A stretch of DNA of 31,490 bases from Chloroflexi bacterium UBA4733 (GCA_002404055.1 DHIZ01000128.1:1-31490), one strand, 5' to 3'. Positions 18,901 to 28,922 are shown, numbered from the stretch's first letter. Numbers and translations: made by a program. The notes: generated by a model from the sequence alone, not told the origin.

Positions 18901-19861
18901 AATTGTTGAGCGGCGCAAGACGGAGGATGGAACAGTCCGTAAGTCCGTCACAATGTCAAGCGACGTTCAGGTCTACCTCGAGCAGTGGCGTGGCGTGACG
19001 TCCGGGCCGCAATGGACTCACGACGAAAATATCTTGCGCATCGACTGGGAACCTACGGAAGTACAACAGCAGCTTGATAAAGCAGAAGCGTGGTGGCACG
19101 ACGAGCGGGAAGAACTCGGTAGCCACTTCGATGAGCATGTTCACCGCGGCTTCTTCGCGCTGGTTGTCTTCCTGGCGGAGATACTACTACCGAAAATGGG
19201 CAACGCCAGCGACGACACGAGAAGCCGCGTTGCCAAACTCCTTCACGAATTAGATAGTGCGGGTATCCGAACCCTTCGGGTGCTACCGCTCAGCTTGATC
19301 ATCAACCCATCCTCCGTCGATGAAGTCACGAACAGGTTGCGGACGGCAATGCTGTCCTCAGACGCAGAGACAACGCGAGAGGCGATCAATGGTGTCGTGT
19401 ACTGGCTCCTGTACAGCCGCGCATTGAACATCACGGCGCTTCCGTCGCCCCCTAGCGATCTCTTGGACGAATTGATTAGCCGGGTGCAGGCGCGGCGGCA
19501 GCCAGAATTGGGTACCGCGCTGCGCTCGCTGGTTCTTCTGCTATCTAGGATTCCGACGCTGCTCGACACAAGCCAGATCGGCGCTGTTGCCGTCGGATTA
19601 GAGTATCTCTTCGCAGAAACGGCGCTTCAGGACGAAGGGGGACGACTAGAGATTGCGAGCCAGTCCCATCCAATTCCGACGTCCAGCCTGCCAGAATATC
19701 GCGTTCTCGCCGCTAGGTTGGCCCGTGAACTTGCGCACGTCTGCGGCAACATTGGATTAGAGGCTCCCCCTATCCTCGAAAGATGGCGGGAAGCGTGCCG
19801 GACCGACCCCTTGCCCGAGGTGCGACGGGCTTGGCCAACCGACCCGGCTGGTCACTCCTAG
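15944..19861 (+). CDS. SIR2-domain defence protein, 1305 aa
   Basis: The N-terminal SIR2 domain (about 20-250) has all NADase signatures: GSGFSRNA (34-41), TTNYD with Asn139 (137-141), KLHG with His177 (175-178) and GFSGDDPNF (220-228). About 1000 residues of mainly helical sequence follow, without a recognisable enzyme motif, presumably sensor and oligomerisation regions. Defence-associated sirtuins such as DSR1, DSR2 and ThsA deplete NAD+ when they detect phage; the same is inferred here. The architecture is one long polypeptide with no partner gene in the same operon. The gene stands alone, divergent from the BREX-like operon. The ATG start has only a weak ribosome binding site. Which named sirtuin system it belongs to cannot be told by eye. 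Confidence 0.85.
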   Translation: MDKDPAFPDQHHIEQIRRRLWCGREVGQASVMIGSGFSRNAEPIAPPADRFPTWIDIARKLYQELYLPTVPTDHAYEARLAEATAGTGALRVASEYEAVFGRAKLNDLLLRSVPDGTYKPGHLHELLLHLPWADIFTTNYDTLLERTTPMVYERAYDLAVTASDLPTKLRPRIVKLHGGFPSYLPFIATEEDYRTYPAQFAPFVNTVQQAIMENVFVLIGFSGDDPNFQYWSGWVRDHLGPHHPPIYLAGILQISPSQRRLLESRSVIPLDLTPLFPLSSWPIPALRHQKAIEWFLLDLLYGETPSQLFWPIPPISAEQKWPRSPGVPPVPLGGQAKSVTSLNLQHLASLPLSAPAMRDFLMYLVVQREAYPGWVIAPATNRDSLWRDIWPWVEPALLSLDEISADLRLFVAYEINWCLETALVPIWPFVAEKLALLIEDFNPYPALLKLDSATIRPDRPADASLDWVRIGECWIELALAVTRAKREAGDEDGFNQYLELLRPVIDQRGDWQSRWHYERALMLRDSLDRRGAMQVLQQWPERPDLPFWEARRAAVLAEIGELRDARRTAETALSRIRAAIRPFRPDYALLSQEAWTMQLIQQVAANNPFANENLRAQEGGRWERLKSFRCDPGAEFDRLRAMLDQSQPVMNMGVRETPGFDPGVIHRTHRWTSGPDITPFLPAFALLRLTEEGAVPLRAGMVVAAGAVIENVAKWVAPFGYVRSVSILLRAGSWSGIDGLLDRVTVATIPPADVQILDRILVSALLEAIQQGNPDDNQLRILTEAISRLCSRLTVERLDIVLSLAITLYNHAMFREDPVVHQTLGDMFQRIFLSLPQAELVRRLSDLLDLPIPAEGGFTARTLGADSRWPEPFGRISWTDPRPDGLQMRRDAWTASVANLTRIVEHGIADARGRAAMRLYSLVEIGGLTDAELAAFRGALWSRRDSTSGLPAETTFLPRVIIALPPPTGDVKQIVREYLMSRDFPRIVERRKTEDGTVRKSVTMSSDVQVYLEQWRGVTSGPQWTHDENILRIDWEPTEVQQQLDKAEAWWHDEREELGSHFDEHVHRGFFALVVFLAEILLPKMGNASDDTRSRVAKLLHELDSAGIRTLRVLPLSLIINPSSVDEVTNRLRTAMLSSDAETTREAINGVVYWLLYSRALNITALPSPPSDLLDELISRVQARRQPELGTALRSLVLLLSRIPTLLDTSQIGAVAVGLEYLFAETALQDEGGRLEIASQSHPIPTSSLPEYRVLAARLARELAHVCGNIGLEAPPILERWREACRTDPLPEVRRAWPTDPAGHS

Positions 19862-20060
19862 GCGTTGGCGGCTGTGCCACGGAAAAGGCGCGATTGAAGC
19901 TGATCATAATGTCGTCCCGAGCTCATCCCGAGACGACTGACTCGTCGGCTTCACGTCGTCAATGATCGGGCTGGTATGCTGTTGTTGCCAAGCCGTTACC
20001 ATGCTCGAATTTATTCGGTTGCCCTGGCAAGGTCTGCGCGAGCGATGCGTCCGCTGAAGT

Positions 20061-20789
20061 TTGGTGTTTTTGGAAATGCAACGTTACATTGCCGGGTCCG
20101 TCCCGGAACGCTTCACTGAGGTGGACGCCGCACGGCTTCTACTTATCCTGGCGCGTTTCGCGGTACCGATCGACGAGTCAGATCGTCGATTGCCATGCTT
20201 CCCCGAACATGAAGTGACGCACCACTTCACTCCAGAATACTACCTGCAAAAGCTTGACTTCCTCGTGCGGTACCCCGGTTACCTGGCGTACGAATTGATG
20301 GAGTTGCACCGTCTCGGTATCGAGGCGGCTTGCGACCGAGCAGAGGTGATGGAGTTGATCCGTACTGCACTGCGCGAACGGCAGCCGGAACTACTGACAC
20401 TCCCGTTCCGTAAGTTCTGGCGGGGCGCCTATGAGCGACTAGACGTTGTTGAGGCGTGGTGGTATGCACGGCGTCTGGTATACACGGGTCAGGAACCAAG
20501 GGGTGAGGCCCGGCCGCAAAAGCACTATTTTCTCACACGACTCGGCCAGACGGAGGCGCGGCGCCTCGTCGCCGCGGTGGATCACGCGCGCTGGTACGCC
20601 CAGCAGGTAGACCTGATTTATCGCTTCTTTCGCGATCTGTCGGCCGCGCGGGTCAAGGACCTTCAGTACGATCACCAAGCGTACCGACAGGCGCATTTGG
20701 CCGAGATCATCCCGGATCTCCCGCCCGAAGAGATCGGGCGCAACTTTTGCCGGGTGTTCGGGGAGCCGCTGGGGGTGGACTTTGAGTGA
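20061..20789 (+). CDS. Middle component of an ABC-3C/Lamassu-like system
   Basis: A protein of up to 242 aa without catalytic motifs. It is largely helical, with a winged-helix-like N-terminal half (RYIAGSVPERFTEVDAARLL) and several Trp/Arg-rich helices (WRGAYERLDVVEAWWYARR). It immediately precedes and overlaps the SMC-like ATPase gene by 8 bp. This size and position match the 'middle component' of three-gene ABC-ATPase defence systems, a small adaptor that binds the ATPase. The start is unclear: TTG 20061, GTG 20064 or ATG 20076, the last being the most conservative. A weak extended -10 (TGGTATGCT) is present about 90 bp upstream. Function is assigned from context. Confidence 0.72.
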   Translation: MVFLEMQRYIAGSVPERFTEVDAARLLLILARFAVPIDESDRRLPCFPEHEVTHHFTPEYYLQKLDFLVRYPGYLAYELMELHRLGIEAACDRAEVMELIRTALRERQPELLTLPFRKFWRGAYERLDVVEAWWYARRLVYTGQEPRGEARPQKHYFLTRLGQTEARRLVAAVDHARWYAQQVDLIYRFFRDLSAARVKDLQYDHQAYRQAHLAEIIPDLPPEEIGRNFCRVFGEPLGVDFE

Positions 20790-22899
20790 CAGCGCGACCA
20801 AGTCAGCGGCGAGTAGTCCTCTACCATTATCAGAGACGGACGAGCAAGCGCTAACGTCAGCCGCGCTCGTGGACGCGGTACTCACTAGCTTTTCCCCCAG
20901 GAACCAGGGCCGCATCACGCGCGACGATGTGACTCGAGTCGTGGCGGAGCTAACCCTGGACGAAAAGCGGCGGGCACGTCAGTCGCCATCTCTGCGCATT
21001 AAGCAGTTGTGTTTCGCGGGGGTGAAGCGCAGGAGCGGTCAACCACCTGAGCCTTTTCGCTACGACCAGGCCTTTTCACCAGGTGTCAACGTAATATGCA
21101 TCCCCGACAATGAGGTCGGCAAGTCCTCGATCCTGAAGACGATCAAGTACGCTCTTACTGGTGATGACGGCGATTACGACGCAGATGTGCACAACTGGAT
21201 CACGGACATCTGGTTGGCTTTTTCCCTCGACCTTCGGATCTTTACCGTACTACTCTCCACACGGGGAGGAGCGCCGCGTGCGTTGCTGCTGGCGGGAGAA
21301 GAGTTCCGACCGCTCGAGGCAGTTGCCGAGGAGATGGCGCTCACCATCTTCGATGTGACCGGTGCAGAAGCGATCAAGGCCGAACTGCAACGCTTCTTCT
21401 TCCTGCGCCTTGATCTTGGCCCGTTGTCATGGACCCAGCAAGATGGATCGACTCCCACCGGGATAGCCGAGCGAAGCACGAGCTGGCTCACCTACTTCCA
21501 GGCGCTCTATATTCCTGACGGCGGTGATCACTACCTAATCTGCGATCCCGTCCATGCAATGGGGAACCAGGATGGGCTGATCTTATCAGCGTTCCTCGGC
21601 CTGCACCTCGTTGAGCCCCTCAACAAGCTGGGGGTGGAAGCGTCCCGAGTGAAAAAAGAGGCAAAGGTACAGGAGCAGCAGACAGCCGCGCAGGTGCAAC
21701 AGGCCAAAGAGCAAGTTGCGCGACTTGAGGAAAGCCTTCGGGCGGCTCAGGCCAGGCTCCAAGTAATCGGATCTACGCAAGCGACTCGGCGCTCCGCCAT
21801 CGAGGGCGGTGAGCCTGCGCAGCGCCTCATGGCAGTTCAGTTTGCCCTGGCGGAAAAAGGAAACGAGCAGCTACGCCTGGAAGTTGAGCGCAACGAGTTG
21901 ACCAACTCCCTCCAACGCCAGCGAGCCCACGAGCGCCAACTGCGTGAGGCCGTCTCGTTGCGCCTCCACTTCACGGGGCTTGAAGTAAGTCTCTGTCCCA
22001 ACTGCGATGCGACAGTCGACACGGAAGCCGTGGAACGGGAGTTGACAATACATTTGTGCCGGCTCTGTGGCCATCCAGCCCATGCCGCTGACCACGCTGA
22101 GATGGCCACGCTCAGTGCTGAGGCCGCGGACATTCGGCGCGAGATGGTGGAGATGACTGAAGGGCGCGACACCATCACGGACCGTCTGGCCGCCCTACGG
22201 CACGAGGTTGCAGATTTGGTGAACGAGGCGAATGCCCTTCGTCAAGCGGCCCAACAGGGGATCACCTACGCCTTCCCGACTGCAGAGGAAGCGTCCGAAC
22301 AGTCCGATCTCCTCCAGGAAGTCGGCCGTATTAAGGCCGAGGTGTCGATCGCGCTTCGGCGCGCGGAACCTGCGCCGGACGGCGCGGAGGACGAAATTGA
22401 CCTGCGTGTGCGGGTGGTCGCGAAGGTACGAGAGGTACTAGGCAAGGAGGCGGGGCGGCGGAACAGCGGACTGTTGGGCCGTCTGGGAGCGCTGGCGCAG
22501 GCAACGACGTGGACCATTGGGGCCGAAAGCATTAGCGACGTCGCCTGCTCGCCATTAGGAAGGATCGACCTCCATAAGCACGGCCAGCGCGTGACCTTCG
22601 GCGGCATTCAGAATGAGGGCGAGCGCCTACGCATCAAGCTCGCTTTTTACTTGGCGATGACGTGTCTCGGGCGAGAGCCAGGACTCGGTCGCCACCCGGG
22701 ATTTCTGCTCATCGACCAACCATGCTCCAGCGAGATGGTGCGCGAGGATGCCGAGGCCCTGGCAGAGATCTTCCTTCGGGTCGACACCGATCTCGCCGAT
22801 CAGATTCAGATCATCTGTGGCACGGCGCGCAGCGAGTTCGAGGCAGCCACTGCCGACGAGAAGGTCTACGGCGCCCAAAACCCGCCGTTCGCTTTCTAG
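20782..22899 (+). CDS. SMC/Rad50-like ABC ATPase with Zn-hook-like insert
   Basis: The 705-aa protein has a split ABC head. Walker A is PDNEVGKSS (108-116), in which the usual first Gly is Pro. A coiled coil (about 285-395 and 432-480) surrounds two CxxC pairs, Cys405/408 and Cys426/429, which could form a Zn ribbon or hook. The signature-like NEGERLR is at 611-617 and Walker B LLIDQP at 642-647, with Gln where the catalytic Glu is expected. The TTG start at 20782 is preceded by GGGGGTGG, and overlaps the end of the middle-component gene. In ABC-3C and Lamassu-type systems such ATPases sense foreign DNA and license a nuclease or other effector; that role is inferred from the gene trio. The Gln substitution might mean slow or altered hydrolysis. 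Confidence 0.85.
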   Translation: MSDSATKSAASSPLPLSETDEQALTSAALVDAVLTSFSPRNQGRITRDDVTRVVAELTLDEKRRARQSPSLRIKQLCFAGVKRRSGQPPEPFRYDQAFSPGVNVICIPDNEVGKSSILKTIKYALTGDDGDYDADVHNWITDIWLAFSLDLRIFTVLLSTRGGAPRALLLAGEEFRPLEAVAEEMALTIFDVTGAEAIKAELQRFFFLRLDLGPLSWTQQDGSTPTGIAERSTSWLTYFQALYIPDGGDHYLICDPVHAMGNQDGLILSAFLGLHLVEPLNKLGVEASRVKKEAKVQEQQTAAQVQQAKEQVARLEESLRAAQARLQVIGSTQATRRSAIEGGEPAQRLMAVQFALAEKGNEQLRLEVERNELTNSLQRQRAHERQLREAVSLRLHFTGLEVSLCPNCDATVDTEAVERELTIHLCRLCGHPAHAADHAEMATLSAEAADIRREMVEMTEGRDTITDRLAALRHEVADLVNEANALRQAAQQGITYAFPTAEEASEQSDLLQEVGRIKAEVSIALRRAEPAPDGAEDEIDLRVRVVAKVREVLGKEAGRRNSGLLGRLGALAQATTWTIGAESISDVACSPLGRIDLHKHGQRVTFGGIQNEGERLRIKLAFYLAMTCLGREPGLGRHPGFLLIDQPCSSEMVREDAEALAEIFLRVDTDLADQIQIICGTARSEFEAATADEKVYGAQNPPFAF

Positions 22900-22910
22900 T
22901 TGGCGATGGC

Positions 22911-25004
22911 GTGACGCAGACCAACTCGACCGGAGCAGCCTGGCTGGCGTCGTCGACAGAGAGTATCGAATGGGCGCAAATCGGGGAGCGCCTTCGCAAC
23001 AGCGTCCCGGGTAATACCATCGATGACCTGATTGACACCATGACGGAGGCGGTCTTCGCCGGCAAGGGCTCAGTGGGGACGGCTGAATGCCTCACCGCCG
23101 CCCTGATGCTGGCGCGCAGTGACCTCAGTCTTCGCAGCGCAGCTCTGGCTCTGGCTATTTCTGCGCCGGACGGGGACACGGTCGCGGTAGACACCCTAGT
23201 TGCCACCTTCGGGCGAGTGGCTAATTACCCCTTTTTGGCGCCAGCGCTGCTGGAGGCGCTCGGGCTGCTCGCCATGCGAAATCCCCACGCTCGAGCACAG
23301 CTTTGTGTGTTGTTGCTCCGCCTGCACACCGGGGACTCGCGGTATCTGCTGGTGAAGGCGGCGCAGGTCATTGGACGGCTGGACGCGGTGCGACCGGAGC
23401 CAGACTTGCGTGCAAAACTCGACGAGTTCGTCACGGTAACAGATTTAGCAGTCCAGGCTGAGGCGCGGTTTCAATTGGCGCTGGTTAGTCTTGCATTCGC
23501 GCTGATGGCGGAGGATCAGCCAGCACTCAGCGACCGTTTGATTGCCGCGCGCGCGGCGTTTGCCCGCGCGGATCGAAGCGAAGAGCATCGACCCGACGCC
23601 GCGATGTTCGTGCGGCTGCTTGATGCGCTGCTTGCCTTCATGGCGCTCGCTCGTGATTCGGGCGCAACGGCAGGCGTGGTCGAACCGACCGGCAGGCTCG
23701 AACAGTCGCTCTCTAGCCTTGCCACGCACGACTGGCACGGCTATCGCTCAGATCGCGAAACGCTGCGCGCACTACGTGTACTCAACATCGCCAGCGCTCT
23801 GCGCAGAGCGGCCGAGGCCACAGGGACGGTCGAGGAGTGGCCCAACTTTGCTGCCGCGCTGGAGGATCTCGCACGGCTGCATGCCCTGATACGCGGTGAG
23901 ACCATCTTGAATGACGACAACAAGCTTTCGTCTGGCGCAGGTGTCATTGCTGACAAGATCTTTGCCGCAAGCCTCGGCCCGCTCCTGGCGCGCGTGGTGC
24001 ATCAACGGCGTTTCGCCCGGATCACCCAAGATTATGTTGCCACGCACGGCGATGACGTGATAGCACAGGGACTTCGTGCCTTGGAGCAGGCTGCGGCGGC
24101 CTTCGCCTTCGCTGCCGATCCGGTACTCAACGAAGGCCTCGCCGCGCAGGTGGCTGATCTCGCGACCCAAGTCGGCCGCCGTCCCGATACCCTGCTCCAG
24201 GAGACTATCGAGGCGCTCGTCCAGCACCGGCTCCCACAATGGCTTGAGGATATTGGGCTAACCTCGGCACCACTGCCAATCGAACGGCCAGATCTCTTCG
24301 GCAATGATCCGGCTGTGGATGAGGTCGTTCGCCCGTTGGTACGTCGAGTCGCCGATCTTTTGGGTGAATACTCGCCAGCGAAATGGGCCCGGTTGGTGGA
24401 GGTGCTCGTGTCCATCGTCAAGTTCGCGCACTACGTCCGAGACCGCGCCCCCATTTACGTGCGATGCGAGGCGGACGGTGGCCTCGGACAGGGTGCGAAC
24501 GAAGGCCAGCTCCAAGAGCATCTCTTTGAATGGCTGCGGCAAGGCTTCGGGCCAAAGGCAATCTACGAGTTCGCACGCAGTGGGGGCGGGAGACCGGACA
24601 CCGGGGTGGTATTCGACACAGCGCGCTTCCCGGTCGAGGCGAAGCACGAGTTCGAGTCAATTTCACCAGAGCACGTGCGTACGAGTTTCGTGGCGCAGTC
24701 TGATGTCTACGCGACTGCCGCGGACCGCGTCTCCTTTCTCATGGTTTTGGATTTACGCGCCGGTAACGCTGCTGGCCACCGTAACCAGAAGAGAACAACC
24801 CGCACGAACGGGGGCCAAACTCCGGTCGCCGGTCTCTATCACCTGCGAGACAGCTTCTGGGTTGAAAGTATGCCTCCGGATCCTGATTTACCAAATGCGA
24901 CGAGCAAGGCGGTCATTGTTGGTCTAGTGCCAGGGAATAGGCCACTTCCGTCGAGCATGTCGACATATAGTCGGCGTCCGGTATCCGCCCGGCAGCACCG
25001 GTGA
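22911..25004 (+). CDS. Helical effector with C-terminal PD-(D/E)XK nuclease-like domain
   Basis: About 697 aa from the GTG at 22911, 12 nt after the ATPase stop; the open frame further upstream is shadow of the ATPase gene. The first about 500 residues are Ala/Leu-rich helical repeats of HEAT/ARM type. The C-terminal part has a PD-(D/E)XK arrangement: Glu531 in ANEGQLQEHL, Asp563 in RPD, and Glu576-Ala-Lys578 in FPVEAK. Such enzymes cleave DNA. As the third gene of the ABC trio it is the likely effector, fired by the ATPase. In Lamassu LmuA the nuclease domain is usually N-terminal, so this layout is different. Nuclease activity is inferred from motif spacing. Confidence 0.75.
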   Translation: MTQTNSTGAAWLASSTESIEWAQIGERLRNSVPGNTIDDLIDTMTEAVFAGKGSVGTAECLTAALMLARSDLSLRSAALALAISAPDGDTVAVDTLVATFGRVANYPFLAPALLEALGLLAMRNPHARAQLCVLLLRLHTGDSRYLLVKAAQVIGRLDAVRPEPDLRAKLDEFVTVTDLAVQAEARFQLALVSLAFALMAEDQPALSDRLIAARAAFARADRSEEHRPDAAMFVRLLDALLAFMALARDSGATAGVVEPTGRLEQSLSSLATHDWHGYRSDRETLRALRVLNIASALRRAAEATGTVEEWPNFAAALEDLARLHALIRGETILNDDNKLSSGAGVIADKIFAASLGPLLARVVHQRRFARITQDYVATHGDDVIAQGLRALEQAAAAFAFAADPVLNEGLAAQVADLATQVGRRPDTLLQETIEALVQHRLPQWLEDIGLTSAPLPIERPDLFGNDPAVDEVVRPLVRRVADLLGEYSPAKWARLVEVLVSIVKFAHYVRDRAPIYVRCEADGGLGQGANEGQLQEHLFEWLRQGFGPKAIYEFARSGGGRPDTGVVFDTARFPVEAKHEFESISPEHVRTSFVAQSDVYATAADRVSFLMVLDLRAGNAAGHRNQKRTTRTNGGQTPVAGLYHLRDSFWVESMPPDPDLPNATSKAVIVGLVPGNRPLPSSMSTYSRRPVSARQHR

Positions 25005-25190
25005 GGGCAGACTCGGGCAAGCATGTAACGGGCCGACAACCAAAGGATGGCTACCCAGGGGGTGGAAGCAATACTTGCATCGTACTGCTCTGTCCTGCGT
25101 TGTGCTGATAGCAGGTAACCGGCGATAGCCTAGAGCATCACCTTCTAGCCTGCCCCTGCTATAGTCAAGGGAGCAAGGAGGGAGGCGCGC

Positions 25191-25418
25191 ATGCCGACGG
25201 AAACCCACGGGCATGGCTATCGCCCTGCCGGGCGAACGATGCGTGTCGGGTCCAGCACCATCCGGGTCATTCAGCTCCCTCAGCTACCCGTCGAGGACCA
25301 GCAGGATGGCAAGGTGGCCTTCATTCCGGGTGGGAGTTCCCGCCCCGGGAAATACCCGGAACTGGAGCGACTGAAGGCGCGGTTCCGCAAGGAGCCAGAG
25401 GCCGTTCCCGCCGAGTAG
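25191..25418 (+). CDS. Small uncharacterised basic protein, 75 aa
   Basis: A very strong ribosome binding site (AAGGAGGGAGG, about 6 nt before the ATG) and a TATAGT hexamer at 25160-25165 support expression. The protein has an N-terminal Gly/His/Arg-rich stretch, a middle strand-like segment (TIRVIQLPQLP) and a basic C-terminal helix (ERLKARFRKE). I do not recognise a family. It follows the three-gene ABC operon by about 190 bp but has its own signals, so it is probably independent. Confidence 0.6.
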   Translation: MPTETHGHGYRPAGRTMRVGSSTIRVIQLPQLPVEDQQDGKVAFIPGGSSRPGKYPELERLKARFRKEPEAVPAE

Positions 25419-25609
25419 GCGTTAGCGGGGCTGCTCCACGTCACCACGCAAATGCTCCGCCATCCCCACGCTCGCTGAGCGATCCGGGTAGCCTTGCTGA
25501 TGGCGGGCAGCAGGAAAGCGCGCTTGATCTGCGTCACATCTTGCTCGTGACCTCACCGCCCAAGTCGAGCGTCGTTCTTACGACCTGCTGTTAGAGGCTG
25601 CCACGGCTC

Positions 25610-26935
<1,326 letters not shown>

Positions 26936-27137
26936 TCGCCCAACGTTTCTAGCGATTCCGCGATGGGATCTCCATGGTCGGGCTTCTGACGACTGCGGAT
27001 TTCATCCTGGAGTCGCCAGAGCACATGTGCGGCCAGCGAGGGCGGCGCGCGACGGCAACGAGCGCGTGGCCGGTGGCGATGTATCGTACAGCACGGTATC
27101 CTTCAGCGGGTGGTCCAATCAGACCCGGATTTCTCTG

Positions 27138-27620
27138 ATGGTTCGCCGCTACGCCATGGACATCATTCACCTCGTCACTGACGTGGCCGCCAGCTCGGGC
27201 AGCAAGACGACGCCTGTAGTCACCATCCGCATCAACGGACGTCGCCTGGTCGATCTCATCCGCGACGTGGAGTTGTCCTCCGCGCTGCACGAGGGACATG
27301 CCAACCTCGCCGGCGCCTACGTGGGCATCCCGCCAATGGTGGCCTTTCTGCCGTCCCGGCACTTGCTTGGTGAGCCTGCGGCCGGCTGGGACTGGCAGCC
27401 GGAGGCAGTCCCGGTGCTGCAGTGCGAGTGTGGGGAGCCGGGATGCTGGCCCCTGCTCGTGTGCATCGCCATTGGATCGGAGACCGTGACCTGGAGCGAC
27501 TTCCGGCAGCCGCACCGCGGGCCGCAGTCCCGCGCGGGCCACTGGCGCTACGACGCCCTGCCTGGGTTCACCTTCGATCGCCGGCAATACGAGGAGGCCC
27601 TTCGTCCACAGTCACGCTGA
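27138..27620 (+). CDS. Uncharacterised protein with CxCGxxGC motif
   Basis: About 160 aa from ATG 27138 (alternative ATG 27156, MDIIHL). A much longer upstream frame overlaps the divergent gene and is shadow. The protein has strands TTPVVTIRINGRRL, a conserved-looking QCECGEPGCWPLL Cys cluster that could bind Zn, then a VTWSDF(R)QPHR segment and a closing WRYDALPGFTF-RRQYEEAL. This layout (Cys cluster, W-x-x-F-x-QP, YEEAL) is familiar from conserved hypothetical proteins of Actinomycetota and Chloroflexota, but no function is known to me. No clear ribosome binding site. Confidence 0.65.
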   Translation: MVRRYAMDIIHLVTDVAASSGSKTTPVVTIRINGRRLVDLIRDVELSSALHEGHANLAGAYVGIPPMVAFLPSRHLLGEPAAGWDWQPEAVPVLQCECGEPGCWPLLVCIAIGSETVTWSDFRQPHRGPQSRAGHWRYDALPGFTFDRRQYEEALRPQSR

Positions 27621-27723
27621 TGGTCCGCTCTCGCTCGCTGGCCTCTCGTCCGTGCTGATGGTTATGACGCTCGCTCGAACCTGCTGGCCTCGCACCGGCT
27701 ACGATGAGGGGAATCGCTCCCGT

Positions 27724-28728
27724 GTGCCCGTTCGCGGGCCGGAGCAGGGTCGCGTTGACCAGCGTATCACGCTTCCCTTCGCGGCCGGTCGCGGCGCCGG
27801 CGGAGGAGGAGGCGGTATCGTCGTGGCAGCCGACGGCTCCTGGCGCGTCGCCGCCGCCAGCACGCTGTTCGCGCTCTCGCCATTGGGCGACCTCCACTGG
27901 TCACGGTCGCTGCGCGACGGTCGGTGGACGGCCCCCTATCACTCCGCGCCACTGGCGCTGAACGGCGGGGACGTGATCCTGACCCTGGCGCACCACGCCG
28001 TGCGCTACGACGGGCAAGGCTGGCTACGAGCACGCCTACGCGTTGCGGACGGCCTCGACGATTCGGGCAGCGCACCGAACCTCACGCGCGACGGCGCTCT
28101 GCTCACCGGGTCGCCGATTGGCGACGTCTACCGCCTCGACGCCGACGGCTGGCGCAGTCTGGGCGCCTTCGGCTACGACATCCTCCCCCCGACGCTCTAT
28201 GAGGACGGCTCGCTCGCGGTTGCCGGCTACGCCGGCAAGGGACTGTGCCGACTTTCTCCGGACGGCCACCTGCGCTGGCAGGCGGCGCCTCGTCACGCCG
28301 ATCTCCCGGTCACCGTCAATCGGGCGCAGGTCGCCGCCGTGGGGTCGGTCAACGACCACCGATCCTGGTTCGTCGACCCGGATGGGCGCGGCCTCGGGGA
28401 ATGCGGCCATGCTGCCCTGTTCGCTGAATACCCGGACGGTGGCTGGGCGGCGCTCTCCTCGGGCCGGCTCGCGCGCCTCACGCCGGACGGGCACGAGCGC
28501 TGGGGACGGCCACTGGCCGTTCGGTTGACCTGGTCAACATCTCAACCAATCGTTGACGCCGCTGGACGCATCTACGCCGCCACTGTTGGCGGCATCGTCT
28601 GTTACGACAGCGACGGACGCCTGGTCTTCACGACCGCGCTCGGACCGTCGCAGCCGTACGGCGTGAGCATGATTGCGGATGGCACCGTGGCGTGCCTCGT
28701 CGGATCGGAGCTGGTCCTGCTCACGTGA
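27724..28728 (+). CDS. Beta-propeller-like (PQQ/WD-type) uncharacterised protein
   Basis: The body is a series of repeat units with Asp-Gly turns and strands such as SPIGDVYRLDADGWR, RLSPDGHLRWQ, RLTPDGHERWG and IYAATVGGIVCYDSDGRL. These match PQQ-like/NHL-type propeller blades, perhaps seven in all. No signal peptide is seen. The frame opens at 27652, but GTG 27724 is a plausible start, with GAGGGG at 27706-27711 before it; the exact start is uncertain. It probably binds a ligand or partner; function unknown. It follows the CxCG gene in the same direction. Confidence 0.72.
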   Translation: MPVRGPEQGRVDQRITLPFAAGRGAGGGGGGIVVAADGSWRVAAASTLFALSPLGDLHWSRSLRDGRWTAPYHSAPLALNGGDVILTLAHHAVRYDGQGWLRARLRVADGLDDSGSAPNLTRDGALLTGSPIGDVYRLDADGWRSLGAFGYDILPPTLYEDGSLAVAGYAGKGLCRLSPDGHLRWQAAPRHADLPVTVNRAQVAAVGSVNDHRSWFVDPDGRGLGECGHAALFAEYPDGGWAALSSGRLARLTPDGHERWGRPLAVRLTWSTSQPIVDAAGRIYAATVGGIVCYDSDGRLVFTTALGPSQPYGVSMIADGTVACLVGSELVLLT

Positions 28729-28922
28729 ATAGGCTGCCGCCTACTCGAATTGCGCTGGCACCAGGCGGCTGTGTCGGCATGCGCGTGCGCCAATGATGGT
28801 ATCGTGCGCCATAGGCCCTGTGTGGCGGCATGCGACCAGGGGACGGCGTCGCAGTTGGTCCCGCCTGACTCGTCTACCGCTCTGAGCACCGGGGCGGCTC
28901 CCGGCCAGGAGGACGGCTCGCC

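Noticed and set aside
20061..25004. Wadjet or Gabija assignment of the ABC trio.
   Set aside because: There is no Toprim (JetD-like), MksF/MksE-like or UvrD-like component; the nuclease motif is PD-(D/E)XK and the ATPase is single-gene SMC-like.
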